Assembly (NCBI GenBank): GCA_033961575.1
Contig: CM066728.1
Location: 29,698,352 to 29,762,351 of the forward strand
Source: Aselliscus stoliczkanus
Lineage: Eukaryota > Chordata > Mammalia > Chiroptera > Hipposideridae
DNA length: 64,000 nucleotides
Reading direction: 5' to 3'
This document shows, piece by piece, positions 13,170-25,216 of this stretch; position 1 is the stretch's first letter, and each line of letters opens with the position of its first letter. The notes below the pieces were generated by a model. The model worked only from the letters and a program-made list of their open reading frames with translations, did not search any database and had not been told where the DNA came from. A program made the position numbers and the translations under genes.

Positions 13170-13180
13170 TTCATTATGTT

Positions 13181-13639
13181 GGGCCGGCTGAGTGTCACAT
13201 TGGTTAAGAGCTGGCTTGGGATGCCAGTGGCCCTGGTTCAGATCCCACATATGAGGGCCAGTGACACTGCCCTCTGCAACTAATTTGGTGAGCAACAGCT
13301 CCACCTGGAGCTGGGCTGCTGTGAGTCCCTGGGACGGGCATAGCTGCAGCCCCTGCTGCAGTGGGCTGCCATAGGCTACAGTGAGTGGCCAGCAGCCAGT
13401 GTGAGCGGCTGGGAGCAGGTATGAGCTGCCAAGAGCTGGTTGAGCGGCCGTCCAGAGGCTGGCGACCCATCTGCCTCACCCGGGAAGAGCACAATGATAA
13501 TACCAAAATGAGCCAGTGAAGCAATGTCCTCCACAACTAGACTGAAGAACAAAAGCACAGCAAGTTGTCTGTTCCCCTTCCAAGATTCCCCAACGCTGTT
13601 CCCCTCCCCCAATTCCCCAATAAAATCTTAAAAAAAAAA
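13181..13639 (+). mobile_element. Long tRNA-derived SINE, complete
   Basis: Best complete long SINE. Head GGGCCGGCTGAGTGTCACAT, B-box-like GGTTCAGATCCC, TATGAGGGCCAGTGACACTG shared with the short SINEs, then a body with imperfect CAGCCAGTG repeats, and the tail CCCCAATAAAATCTT plus A's. A duplication TTCATTATGTT flanks it at 13170-13180 and 13640-13650. The short family shares only the first ~100 bp, so long and short forms are related subfamilies. Confidence 0.9.
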
Positions 13640-13650
13640 TTCATTATGTT

Positions 13651-14199
13651 GCTATTGACATGCAAATATTTTATAGTTTTATGTAACCATACAACATTTT
13701 TCATTTATGCTTTTGTTCCATTGCCCTTATGCTATAAAGACATTCCTCATATATCAGCTAAATCTTAAACTATATTTTCTCTGAGTTTATTAGAGATAAT
13801 TTTTAGTATAATTTTTAAATTTAACTCTCTATTTGCAACCTGTGTTAATTTTTCATATCATATGCAGCTCTATTCTGCTTTTTATCCAAAGATCCAGTCT
13901 TAACATCATACTTTGAAAATATGTGATTTCCCTATGGATTGGTATTATCTTACTTTTTCATGTTTTAGATTTTTCTATATACTGTAAGAGTTATAAGAGT
14001 TCAAGAATTGTCTATTTTATTTCATTAATTGGTCTTCATTACCATTGATTCACATGCATTGCTATCTAGGAGCAATAAAATGCCCTCTGGAATTGTACAA
14101 TATAGCTGTCTTGTCTAGAAAAGATTGATAGTGTTGAATTTACCTGAGTCTGTGCTCCTGGAAAAGAGCAAAGGTTAATAAATTGTCCACCCTTTGTGT
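13651..14199. other. No gene recognised
   Basis: AT-rich; resembles reversed, decayed L1 3' sequence in places (for example near 13680-13760), but not convincingly. Confidence 0.35.
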
Positions 14200-14695
14200 T
14201 ACAGACATGGTGTGCAGCAAAGAAGCACTTGCTCCCATATACGTCATCATATTATATAAGACTCAAGGATGCCTCCCTTATTTACCTATAACAAGGTCAC
14301 AGGCAGATCTCCAAATTCTCATTCATAAATGATCAACTGAAGGATTTTGCCCTACTGCTCAGGGGGAAAAAATGCTTGTTAATCAACATTTGGTTAAGAC
14401 CCTTTTCCTCCTGCAGGCCCCTGGACCTTGACCCATCCTCAACCTGAGCCAGCATACAACCCCTCCTTAGCAGCCCCTCCAGAGAACAGGCTGGCCTCAG
14501 GATTAAAATATGTTCCAATTCTACACTCTTTCTCCAATACTCCATGCTGGGCTCCTATTAGATGTTCATTCCTTCTATAAAGGAGAAGCTTGCAGATCTT
14601 ATGGTAGGAGTTCTCGCTCTTGCAGTAAACCTTTCCCCTCCTTACAATAACCCTTTCAACAAAATATCTCCTTACTAAATCTGGATTTGTTTTTT
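14200..14695 (+). mobile_element. Possible LTR
   Basis: A C-rich middle (CCTCCTGCAGGCCCCTGGAC) precedes a TATA-like CTATAAAGGAGAAGC and a pyrimidine-rich region with CTCGCTCTTGCAGTAAACC. This order is like an ERV LTR with U3, TATA and R. No matching partner LTR or gag/pol sequence is seen, so this is tentative. Confidence 0.35.
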
Positions 14696-14799
14696 ATTTG
14701 AAAGGACCCACTTATTACCTTTTATTACCAATTTCTTCTTTCCTATTCTCATATATTCATAAGAAAAAATTATTTTGCTAAATCTGGCCCATACTCAAT

Positions 14800-15458
14800 T
14801 TAAGTTTTTAAAATGTTTTATTGAGGCATACATAGTTTATATACAATTACTGCATCCATTCATTTAAAGGATCCAGTTTGATGAGACTTGGTATTTGTAC
14901 AACCCCAGGAAACCTCCACTGCAATCAATATATGGAACATTTCTATTGCCCTTAAAAGTGTCCTCGAGCCAACGTGCATGCAGCCCTTTTCCTGCCCTTG
15001 GCCCCATGAAAACACTGATCTGTTTTCTGTCACTGTAGATTGGTTTGCATTTTCTAGGATTTTACTCATGTGGAATCATACACTGTATCTGGCTTCTTTC
15101 ACTCAGCATAATGATTTTTGGGTTCAATTACATTGCTACATGTATTAATAGTTATTCCTCTTTTTCTGTTGTTGTTTTGTATTATTCCGATAGTATGGAT
15201 ATGCCACATTTTGTTTATCCACTGATTTATTGATGAACATTCATGTTTTTGTCCCACAGGTTTTGGTTATTACACATAAAACCACTAGGAACATTCAAAT
15301 TCAAATATTTGTGTGAACATATGTTTTCATTTCTTTTGGTGCAGAAAAAAAGGGCTAGGTCCAAAGGTAGGTATATATTTAACTTCCAAGAAACTGCTGG
15401 AGTGGTTCTACCATTTTACGTTTTTACAAGCAGTGAACCCTATTTAGGTTTGCACTAA
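14800..15458 (-). mobile_element. Old L1 3' end
   Basis: Plus-strand text TGTGGAATCATACACTGTAT and CTTTCACTCAGCATAATG is characteristic of reversed L1M-type 3' sequence. The poly-A side is at about 14800. It abuts the next DNA transposon at about 15467. Confidence 0.7.
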
Positions 15459-15466
15459 CATTATAT

Positions 15467-15750
15467 ACTGTAGTAGTCCCACCCTTATTCATGGTTTCCC
15501 TTTCTGCGGTTTCAGTTACCCGGGGTCAACTGCTGTTTGAAAATATTAAATAGAAAATTCCAGAAATAAAGAGTTTACAAGTTTCAAGTTGTGTGCTGTT
15601 CTGAGCAGTGTGATGAAATCTCATGCTGTCCTGCTCCAACCCACTTGGGATGTGAATCATCCCTTTGTGCAGCATATCCATACTGTATATGCTACCTGTC
15701 TACTAGTCACTTAGTAGCCATCCCTGTTATCGCAGTGGGGGGCGAGGGCA

Positions 15751-15828
<78 letters not shown>

Positions 15829-16036
15829 CTATTGCAGTGTATTGTTATAATTGTTCTATTTTATTATTGTTGTTGTTAATCTCTTACTGGGCCTAATTTA
15901 TAAATTAAACTTTATCACAGGTATGCATGTCTAGGAAAAAACATAGTGTGTATAGGGTTTGATACTATCTATGTTTTCAGCCATCCATTGGGGGTCTTGG
16001 AAATATTTCCCACAGATAAGGAGGTCTGCTGTAGTT
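15467..16036 (+). mobile_element. Tigger-like non-autonomous DNA transposon
   Basis: Left end TTCTGCGGTTTCAGTTACCC and right end TTTTCAGCCATCCATTGGGG followed by GATAAGGAGGTCTGCTGTAG are imperfect terminal inverted repeats of the Tigger/pogo type. Between them the internal text AAATTCCAGAAATAAAGAG and TAGTCACTTAGTAGCC matches that group. There is no transposase frame. A (GA)n tract expanded inside it. Confidence 0.7.
15753..15825. repeat. (GA)n microsatellite
   Basis: About 73 bp of AG repeats with a few interruptions, located inside the Tigger-like element. Confidence 0.95.
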
Positions 16037-16254
16037 TGGAAGGAAACACGTTTACCATTCTCAGTTTTTCTACAAATACAAATGCTATGAGTTATCAAAA
16101 TCTTTCATATTACCCAGGGATGTTTTATTTCTTTTCTTCAATTAGGACTTGCTCACTTCTGATTAGGGTTAATCATAGGTATTTTATGTACCTATTATGA
16201 AAGGAAACTTTTTTTAGTATTATATTTTAACTGCCTACAAATGTGTCTTATAAA

Positions 16255-16640
16255 AAATATCTTTATTTTTCAGAATGGTTATTGATTTATAGAAAAATTG
16301 TGAAGATAGTGTAGAAAGTTCCTTTTATTAGAAATTATGGAGGCACTCCAGTTCCCCCGTTATTAACATCTTACGTTATTATGATACATTTGTTACAATT
16401 AAGAAGCCAGTTATAATACATTATTGTTAACTAGGGTCCATATTTTATTCAGATTTCCTTTATTTTTACCTAATGTCCTTTTTTTGTTCCAGTATCCCAT
16501 GCAGGATATCACGCTTCATTTTGTAGTCATCATTCTTTGGCTCTTCTTGGCTGTAAGAGTTTCTCGGACTTTTTTTTTTTTTTGTGACCTTGAATGTTTT
16601 GAGGAATACTGGTCAAGTGTTTTGTAGAATGTCCCTTAAC
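16255..16640 (-). mobile_element. Old L1 3' UTR fragment
   Basis: ATTTATAGAAAAATTGTGAAG and CAGTTCCCCCGTTATTAACA are reversed L1M 3' UTR landmarks, similar to the element at 28265. Confidence 0.55.
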
Positions 16641-17325
16641 TGGAATTCGTTTGATATTTTTCTTGTGATTACACTAGAATTATGGGTTTTGGGAAGGAAA
16701 AGTACAGAGACTAACAGCCATTTTGATGAGATCATGCCTAGCGTATATACTACTCGCTAACAAAACAAGGAATACGTGTTATACTAACTTGCATATATAT
16801 ACATGTCTATACATATAGCTCTATATAAACATCTATAACCATATGAAGCTAAACAAATTTATACTGATGTCTGCAAGTCTAATCCATTACCACATGTATC
16901 ATTCAAACCTCCACCTCTTGCTTATCTGTGAACTCCCAGTGAGAAACCCTGCTGCTCCCATTCATTTCTTTAACTGCTCAATTTCAGTATACATGTAGGG
17001 GAGTCAGAGAATTATGAGAAAGACAACTACCATGTTAATAAAACGTTCAATTTGAACTGCCTTTACCCCAGTTGTTAACCTGTACTCTCATAGAAAACAA
17101 CTTTATCAACTAGAGTTCAGTGCTTATGTATAGTTAATTTTCCCTTTAGTTTCACAGACCGTACTCATACCCTTTTGACATTAGGAAATCTTGATTTTGG
17201 CTTATCCGTCTGATTCCTGGTCACTTTACTGAACTTCATATTTATTGTTATTGATCCTTAAAATTTTCCTGTTGATTGTCTTGGGATATATATTTATATT
17301 TATATTTAAACAAATATACATGAGG

Positions 17326-17470
17326 TCAGACAATTAAGTTTGAGAACTTTCCATTGTATAAGTGCACATGTGTTTGTCGTGTGTGTGTTTGTGCATTGTG
17401 TGTGTGTGTGTGCGTGTATGTGTATGTGTATGTTGTATATTGGTTTCATATGATTTCAAACCCACTTATT
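17326..17470 (+). mobile_element. Possible truncated mariner-type end with (TG)n tract
   Basis: GAGGTCAGACAATTAAGTTT followed by GAGAACTTT resembles the terminal sequence of a mammalian mariner-type element. It is followed by an irregular TG/TA tract at about 17368-17432. No second terminus or transposase is visible. Confidence 0.4.
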
Positions 17471-17559
17471 TGTCACTTACGTGAAGTAGTTTTAATCCAC
17501 TTGTTTAAAGTGGATTAAAAAAGACATAAAAAGAAGTAAAGTTGTTTTGATATAAAAAT

Positions 17560-18310
17560 GAAGTAAGTTGTGTCAGGAGGTCGTTATCTACAACAGATAA
17601 TGCTGTTGTTGATACGCACTCAGCAGCTCAGCTGCTAAGGGGTTCCGTGGGGGCTTATCCATATGAACGCATGGAGAAGCAGTTATGGCAAGGGGACACT
17701 TAGATTCAAAATACTGAAAATTTGTGGGGACTATTTGACAGTTTCAGTCTGGGTAAGGCACACTTTGCTGACTAAAGCAGCTCTCTGAAGACCCTGAGAC
17801 ACTTGCTTCTGCTGTGGACAAGGCAACTCTTTGATTAGCAGTGGTGTTAAACCACACAACAGTCGCAGGAAGAGAAGCGACATCTGTTTCTGCCTTGGTG
17901 CGTCAGCGGTGCAAGCTGAGCAATGGTTTCTGAAGTGAAAGCCCTCAGAGCATCCTGCCATGACCACCCACACCAGCACCTTTGCCCCTAGAAACGTGCT
18001 CTAACGACAAAGGACTTTAGTTTTTGCAATGGCATCTGAAAGTCAGCTCCTGGTCCACTAAGCTGACTCTCCCAAGAAACCAAGCTTATATAGAAGGTAC
18101 ACCTTTAACTGAATTTGGACTTTATTTCTTTCATCTCCCCTTGCCTGGAACAACAGTGTGATTAATCTGTTATTTGTTTGGAGTATGTTATTTTTTTCAT
18201 CTGGCTTATTAAGAGAGATTATCCTGTATGCTCTTGACTTGTGAAACTCCTGCTGTAGTGAGTCTTTGTTAAATAAATTGCTGCAAAGACAAAATCAGTC
18301 TCTGAGCACA
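17560..18310. other. Unclassified, LTR-like segment
   Basis: Starts near TGTGTCAGGAGG and includes TCCCCTTGCCTGGAAC and a polyadenylation-like GTTAAATAAATTGC at about 18268. This resembles the R/U5 part of an LTR, but family and boundaries are uncertain and no coding region is recognised. Confidence 0.3.
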
Positions 18311-18612
18311 ATTTTGATGCCTCATACAAAACTAAACATATATTTATATATTATTTGAGGAAATAAAGTTTTCTCTTCTCTTTCTCAATAGTAGTATCTT
18401 TTATTGAAGTGTGTGCCTTTAAGAATCAAGAAGGTAATGTCTGTTATTGACCCATGTTACAGAAATGCAAAAATTACAGTTGTATTTGTGATCAGTAAAT
18501 AGTTGGAGACTATAAAGATTGTTAAATTGTCTTAAGATAAAGTAAAAAAGAGAGAATATTTACTTTCTACTTACCTTGGAGGCACAAAGAAGAAATTGTT
18601 TTGTTGGAGACT

Positions 18613-19078
18613 GTTAACCTAAAACTAAAAGGACTTTTTCAAAGTGAGAGGCAACAAGCATTTATTTGAGATGAAAAAGAATGGCTATTTGGGAAGCATT
18701 GATTCAGGCAGAAGCCCAAATAATGTTCCGATTAGGAGACAAAAGAAATACCTATTTAGGAGAAAGGGAAGGGGGACAATTACATGGATAGAAGGAAGGC
18801 ATTTCTATTGGTGCAGAATAGCTAATACAGTGATGCTAATTCTAAACAGTGTTTTTAATTTTCAGTCTGGTAGTCATCAGTCTGGTAGCCATAATGTCTG
18901 CTGTCTTGTTATCTTTGCAAACAGTTCTTTGGGACACAATGTTGTTTTAGGCACGGCTCGAATGTCGTTTTGTCCTGTTTTAACATTCCCAAGTTTTGAG
19001 GAGTAAAATGTGTAGGGCAGTTCCTCTGGGATGGCAGCTCCAGCTCCATTTTAAAGTGACTCCATCTATTATTATTAT
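18613..19078 (+). repeat. Dispersed repeat, copy A (partner at 22780)
   Basis: Aligns by eye over about 430 bp with 22780-23170, same orientation. Shared landmarks include TATTTGGGAAGCA, GAGAAAGGGAAGGGG, TTTAATTTTCAGTC, TTGTTATCTTTGCAAA and TGGCAGCTCCAGCTCC. Many small differences separate them, so the shared element is old. The family is not identified; it may derive from an endogenous retrovirus or LTR. Confidence 0.65.
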
Positions 19079-20364
19079 TTTGTTTTACAAGACTATGTGG
19101 GAAATTTTCTCTTATTTACATTTATATATATATGTCCTTTTTCTTATTATCATAATTCTTTTGTCTTTAATGTTCATTTAAATTGAGAAAGAGGATCTCA
19201 GTGATAATCAGTAGTTCAACTACAAAGTTTTTAAAATAATCTCCCAGAAATGTAATATTTAACTGGGAAGCTTGTATGACTTCAAAGCTTATTAAACATG
19301 CATGTTAAAGAAAATTGCTCTTTGTTCACTTGTTGTAAATGTTTGTTAATAGAAATTAAATATGATCAGCCAAACTGTCAGTTGACCAGTCACCTGTAAA
19401 ATATTCCAAAGTCTAATACAAAATATAGAAATGCTAAGCTTGGTTTCTTTGATACTTAATGGATTTGCTAGAAAAATAAGGGAATAGTGTTGAATTATGG
19501 TGACAGTAATCTGGCTTTAGTTTTATGTAAATGGGGTATGTTACCCCATTTTTAGGTTCGACATTGTCTGTTGGTAATCTTCTATCATTGTGTAATTTAA
19601 AAATAGGTAGATACTAGTTGTATCCTTCTATTTCTAGTTCTCCGAGGATTTTTTTTAAAAAGAGAACTGTTCCATTTAAAACAATAATGGCTGTTTATTT
19701 AAGATTCTTTATTAAAATTATCATAGTCATTTTCTTATTGGACCTACTATACAATAAGTTTTATATATAGATTTCCTAATATGAAATAATCTCCTATTTC
19801 CCTGTTACACCCTGCTCATAGTTCATGATTCAATTAATTACTACTAAGACAGTGTACTAATATTTTACTGAGATTTTTGTTATATTTATAAATGTCAATG
19901 GTCTTTTCTTTTGTGTACTATTTTTGTCAAGTTTTGGCACTGGGATTTTGTAGCTTCATAAAATAAGTTGAATAGCTTTCCATGTTTCTGTAACAGTTTT
20001 AATCAGAAATAATCCATTCTTTGATGTTTGAAATTATGTACTTGTAGACTCACTTAAGTCTAGAATATACTGGAGGTAATTTCTTGATAACTTTTTCATG
20101 ATGTTGGTCTATTCAGGTCATTATTTTTTTCTTGTGTCAAATTTTGAAATTAAAACATCCAGAAAATCACCAGGACAGCCAGCAGCCTTGATAGACTGAA
20201 TTAATATAAATATAGTATTTCAAAGTAGCCTAGTACCTTCTCAGTTGGTCTTCTTAGTACCTAATATCATTGACTTCTAGAACTACTTATATATATTTAG
20301 TGCTTTGTATTAGGACACAGACAAATATCTTTGTTAATCATTCCAATTTATAAATTCTTAAATA
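19079..20364. other. No gene recognised
   Basis: Strongly AT-rich. Parts around 19860-20110 look like decayed reversed L1 ORF2 (TGGCACTGGGATTTTG and GTCTATTCAGGTCATT), but the match is weak. Confidence 0.35.
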
Positions 20365-20545
20365 ATTACTAACTAAGTGACCTTGGCCAAGTTACGTAAT
20401 CTCTCTATGCCTCAGTTTTTTGTTAAAGTGGAGATAATTATAATGATTACCTCGTAGAGTTATTGCTACGATTATATGAGATAGTGCGTGTAAATTGCTT
20501 ATTAGTACAGTGCCTGACAAACGGAAAGTTTTTCAATAAATGTGC
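20365..20545 (+). mobile_element. MIR
   Basis: Clear order AAGTGACCTTGGCCAAGTTA, ATGCCTCAGTTTTTTGTTAA, AGTACAGTGCCTGACAAACG and TCAATAAATGT, the 3' half of MIR. Confidence 0.8.
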
Positions 20546-20844
20546 TTTTTCCTAATTAAACTATTAATGAACTATTAAGTAAATTATATTTTTCTAGACT
20601 ATTATATCTGCCAAATTCTTAGGTATTTAGACATTCTAGTTTTAATCATTCTGCATCATATTTTTCCTATTTAATTTTAATATTTACTTTTTGCCTCCTC
20701 TGAATATCTTGTAGAATTTAGAGTTTAAAAAAGAATGCAGAATAACAAAGTAAAGGAGATTCATGGTAATAATGAATTATTGCAGTGGTGAAAATGTCCC
20801 TCAAAGTAGGATCATAGTACATTAAAAAAAAAACTATCCCTGGC

Positions 20845-20973
20845 TGGGCTGGCCGAGTGGCGCAGTGGTTAAGCGCTGGCTTGGGAAGCCAGCAGCCCCG
20901 GTTTGGGTCCCACATATGAGGGCCAGTGACACTGCCCTCAAACAAACAAACAAACAAACAAACAAAAAAACCA
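20845..20973 (+). mobile_element. Short tRNA-derived SINE with (AAAC)n tail
   Basis: Head GGGCTGGCCGAGTGGCGCAG, then GGTTAAGCGCTGGCTTGG, B-box-like GGTTTGGGTCCC, and GAGGGCCAGTGACACTGCCC, ending in a CAAA repeat tail. Imperfect target duplications AAACTATCCCT and AAACTATACCT flank it. It lacks the long-SINE body and the AATAAA tail. Confidence 0.9.
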
Positions 20974-21739
20974 AAAAACTATACCTATCTGTGTATAAGC
21001 GAACGAAAACAGAATAATCAATTTTAAAAGATGGAGGAGAGAAATGGCAATTATATTCTTTTCTTAGGATAAAAACCATTACTTGAGGTAAATTGCAATA
21101 GTTCTCAACTTTGGTGCTCATCTGGACTGCCTAAGGAGTGAACAGATTCTGCTTTATTGAATTTTAAGTAGAACCTAGGGCATCAAATCATTATGAATGC
21201 ACCAAACCATTTTAGATTTCAGTGTCTAGCTGTAAATGTTCCATATTCTTCTATCTAAAAAATGTGGTCTACATGGCCATTGTGCCAAACATTTGTAAGA
21301 TACAAGAAAAACACATATAGAGACCTCTAATCTCAACACCTTGATATAAATATCAATAATATTTTTGGCATGCATATTTCCATTTTTTATCTTCTGAAGT
21401 TCGTATGAATTTGCAACCTTACATTTAGACGTATGAATGTGGAAGGCAAGATTTTGGCCCTCAAGAGCTGCATGCCCTGGTGTTGTGCCTTTGATTGTTG
21501 ATACTTCACACAGCAAAAAGGAATTAAGGTTGCAGATGGAATTAGGTGGCTAATTAGATAACATTAAAATAGGGATTTTCCTGGATTATCTGGGTGGAAA
21601 TGAAAGTGAAAAGGAAGTCAGAGAGGCATCTGTGGGTAAGAGTCAGGAGAGATCTGAATCAAGAGAGGGACTCAACCTGCCATTACGGGCTTTAAAGATG
21701 CCTGATGGGGGCCATGAGCCAGAAGGAGTACAGAACAAG

Positions 21740-22215
21740 CCACCCCAAATACATGTTGTTCTGGCATATTGACCATTTTGTGTTACAGGCACTTGAAAAA
21801 CAGCAAATACAAGAAAAACACTCTGACCTTTCTTATTTGTCTTAAAAGCAGGAAATGAACTTTTTCTTAAAAGCAGGAGATGAAATTCCTATATAGAAGA
21901 TGTCTTTCTTATACCATAAGGAAAGTACATTCTAATTATCAAGGACAGGAAGTTGAGATCAAGAGAATTCTGTGCAAACAGACCTTGTTAAAATAATTCC
22001 TACCTTCCTTTAGCTTGCCCACATATTGAGTCACTTTTCCGCAATTGCCTCTCTTTGTTCTATCTAATATAAAAGCAAATTAGTTTCACAATTTCTTTGG
22101 GTCTTCATGCCTTCTGAAGACTCCCATGTCACAAAAAAAACTTGTGTTAAGTAAATCTGTATGCTTTTCTTCTGTTGATCTGTCTTAAGTCAATTTAATT
22201 CGGAGGCTCAGACAA
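21740..22215 (+). mobile_element. Solitary ERV1-type LTR (probable)
   Basis: Shows TATA-like CTAATATAAAAGCAAA at about 22065, then GGTCTTCATGCCTTCTGAAG, AAGTAAATCTGTATGC and TTCTTCTGTTGATCTGTCTT. This last block is typical of the R/U5 of ERV1 LTRs. Within U3, AAAAGCAGGAAATGAA and AAAAGCAGGAGATGAA form a short direct repeat. No gag, pol or env sequence is attached. Confidence 0.6.
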
Positions 22216-22443
22216 AAAGGACTCCAAGAAGTTTAGTAAAGGTAATGGTTTGTCTTCCCTACAAGTCAAGGAACATGGGTGTCCTCTAGAAGCTGGGAAC
22301 TGCTTTCTGCTGATAGCCAGCAAGAAAATGACAACCACAAGGAAACAATTCTGCCAGCAACCTGAACGATGAGCAAGGAAACAGATTCTTCCTTAGAGCC
22401 TCCGAAGGAATGCAGCCTGCTATAACCTACATTTTAGCCCTAT

Positions 22444-22445
<2 letters not shown>

Positions 22446-22487
<42 letters not shown>
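22446..22487. repeat. (TG)n microsatellite
   Basis: A perfect run of about 21 GT dinucleotides. Confidence 0.95.
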
Positions 22488-22488
<1 letters not shown>

Positions 22489-22779
22489 AAATCAGATTCC
22501 TGACATATAAAACTGTTAAGATAATACATGTACATTGTTTTAAAGCCACTAAAGTTGAGGTAGTTTGTTAGAGGAGCAATAGAAAACAAATGTTATATCT
22601 TTTGTTATAACCGATGTTATATAAATAAATATTTTATCTTCATTTTATTTAAATAAAAGTTTATCCAATGCTGAATCCTCATTCTGTTGGACTGGCAGGG
22701 TATTCAATCCCAGACACTATTAAAGCTCTTCCTCTACCAGTGACATGCAAGTTCCCAAGGATCTTACTATGTGCCAGGT

Positions 22780-23170
22780 TAATTTAAAAATAAAAGGCCG
22801 AAGTGAGAAGGAACAAGTTTGAGATCCAAAACAATAGGTATTTGGGAAGCACTGTTTTAGGGAGAAACTCAAATATTGTACCAATTAGGCCATTTATGAG
22901 AAAGGGAAGGGGAAGAATTACATGAATGGAAGGAATTTCCATAGGTACAGATAAATTAACCCAGTGATACTAATTCTAAAGAAGGTCTTTAATTTTCAGT
23001 CCTGCGATCAAAATATCTTCTTTCTTGTTATTTTTGCAAAGTTGTTTGAGGGTACAATGCGACTTTAGGCCCAGTCCAAGGGTTATTTTGCCCAGTTTTA
23101 ACATAAAGGTCTGTTCCGCTAAGATGGCACCTCCAGCTCCTTTTGAAAATGGCTCCATTTATATTATTTT
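22780..23170 (+). repeat. Dispersed repeat, copy B (partner at 18613)
   Basis: Second copy of the repeat described at 18613-19078, in the same orientation and about 4.2 kb away. The interval holds a MIR, a SINE and an LTR but no retroviral genes, so the pair is not shown to be the two ends of a provirus. Confidence 0.65.
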
Positions 23171-23418
23171 TCACAGCAAAAACATGAGGGAAGCCCCTTG
23201 GACCTTTTGTCATTACTTGGTACCAATGAGATGCCATCCTGATCTCACATATTCTGGTGGTAGCAGCAGGATCTTCACAAGGCTGAGAAACCTGGGGTCT
23301 AGGACATGGGGGTGGGGTTTTGGTTGTCATTTGTCCTTTTCCCAGTAAGGAGAAATCTTCAGTCAAGTAGTCTAGCAGTTTCTACACTTACTCTAAGGGC
23401 ACTTATCCATCCTCACCC

Positions 23419-23420
<2 letters not shown>

Positions 23421-23464
<44 letters not shown>
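23421..23464. repeat. (CA)n microsatellite
   Basis: Perfect run of about 22 AC dinucleotides. Confidence 0.95.
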
Positions 23465-23466
<2 letters not shown>

Positions 23467-25210
23467 CAGGCTTGATACACTAACCAGTTTTTACCAGTCA
23501 AACTCCCCTGAGGGAAAGAATCATAATGGTCTGGTTAGCTACTAGGAGTTGGGCAACAAAGTATATTGATATTTCAATAGATCATCTTGTAACTTTCCTG
23601 CACTGGTAAATTGGTTGTATTCCTTAAAGAAACTTTTACTCCTCTTCTTGGTGTGTTGGCATTTCCGAGTTTGGTCACTGATGGTCTTCATTCTGCTACC
23701 AGGGTCTATCCCAGGCTGGTGGCTTCACATAAAGTAAGCAGCTGGCTGTGTGGGGAAAACATTTCTCCAGGCTTTCACAGTCAGGTTCATAAACCTGGAT
23801 ATTGGATGAATTTCTTGCTTTCCAGAGCGGGAAATTCTTTTTCCTCCCAACTCTGGCTCTATCCTTACTGCATGGGAATTTTCTTTGATTCTGGTCAACC
23901 TCTGGGGGAATGGGCTGTAGAGAAGCAAAGATGGAGCAAGGGATCCCTTATGTGTCTATGGCAAAATCCTAGGCAAGAGAGATGATGGGGGCTTGAACCA
24001 GGGCAGAAGTAATAGGAGAGAAAAATGGTTGGATTTCTAATACTTGGAAGGGTGCAGCCAATCGTCTGACATGGGGTGTTAAATATAATGCATATCAGGA
24101 CTCATTTGCCTTCACATACCTCATAATTGGGAGTCTGGAGGGAACCTAAATGACCTGAGAACATTTCACATATTGAAACTAGAGAAGTTAAAAGTTATCA
24201 TATGAAAATTTAATTTTGGTAGTTAAACAGTTGGTTATCCAATCTAAATCTACAGTCAACATTTCTTTATATTCTGATTCTCTTTCCTTTCTTCAGTCTT
24301 TGGGTTTTGATTATCTCCCAAATCGTACATCCATTACCAGGTGATGGTTTAGCCTTTTCCTCTTCCTCCCGCAGAGTACTCCAAAAGAAATGATGGGTGC
24401 TGTTTGCAGAGGGATGTAATGCAACATGTTTGAAAACAGTAGCCCTGTATTCTAGTCACATGCTTGATTTTAAGATAACCGAAAACCTAATAGTGAAACA
24501 AACATTTTAAGAAATACAATATTGCTTTACTGCTGTTAGTGACAAATCGATTTTATTAAGTAGAAGTAATAAAGTATTAATAAATGAATAGAATCAGCAC
24601 CCATTTGGACATGTAGTCTTTCGGCTTTCATTGTAGGTGGCCTTCATTTTGGCTTTTAAAAAACTGCGGGCTATACTGCTATTATGCAGGAGTTGTAAAA
24701 ACTTGGACAATGTCGTTCTCTTTCTATGGCTTTGTTTTCTTATCCACCATATCTCAGCCCTTCTATTGCCTCCTGATCTTAGGGGCCTCGGACAATTTGA
24801 AAACCTCATTTAACATTTAATTGGTATCTACTATAAAACAGTATGCTTGATGTCGATGCGAAATACTAAGTACAAGATACAGGACACAGGTTCCTGTCCT
24901 TCTAGAGCAAGAAATTTGCATGACACAGACAAGAGTGAATCCAATTTTCAGTCGGTACAACCTCTCCTGCGTTGGTCTTTAGCAAGTAAATCACTTGCTG
25001 CAACTGCTGTGCGCACTCACCCAGCTAATTTTTAGTGTTATCTTAACGCGGAGGATGCAGAAGTCCATCTTATTTTCACCTTTAAAGAACTTAACGTAAG
25101 GAAGGTTCATTCGGGTTTGCTACCTGAGGTGTTTACAGAGGGCACTGATTCCTTTACCTGTCCCAGGGACGCTAACCTAATTTCACCTGCTGCCCCAAAG
25201 AAGCCACACT
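23465..25210. other. No gene recognised; DTWD2 upstream region
   Basis: No clear repeat or exon. It lies directly upstream of the DTWD2 CpG island. Open frames 23611-23985 (plus) and 24594-24809 (minus) have no recognised domain. Confidence 0.4.
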
Positions 25211-25216
25211 TCCGTC

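Noticed and set aside
15753..15825. CRISPR-like or regulatory repeat array
   Set aside because: Simple GA dinucleotides; no unit-spacer structure, and the genome is mammalian.
18613..23170. Complete provirus between the two related repeats
   Set aside because: No gag, pol or env similarity in the interval, which instead holds MIR, SINE and unrelated LTR sequence.
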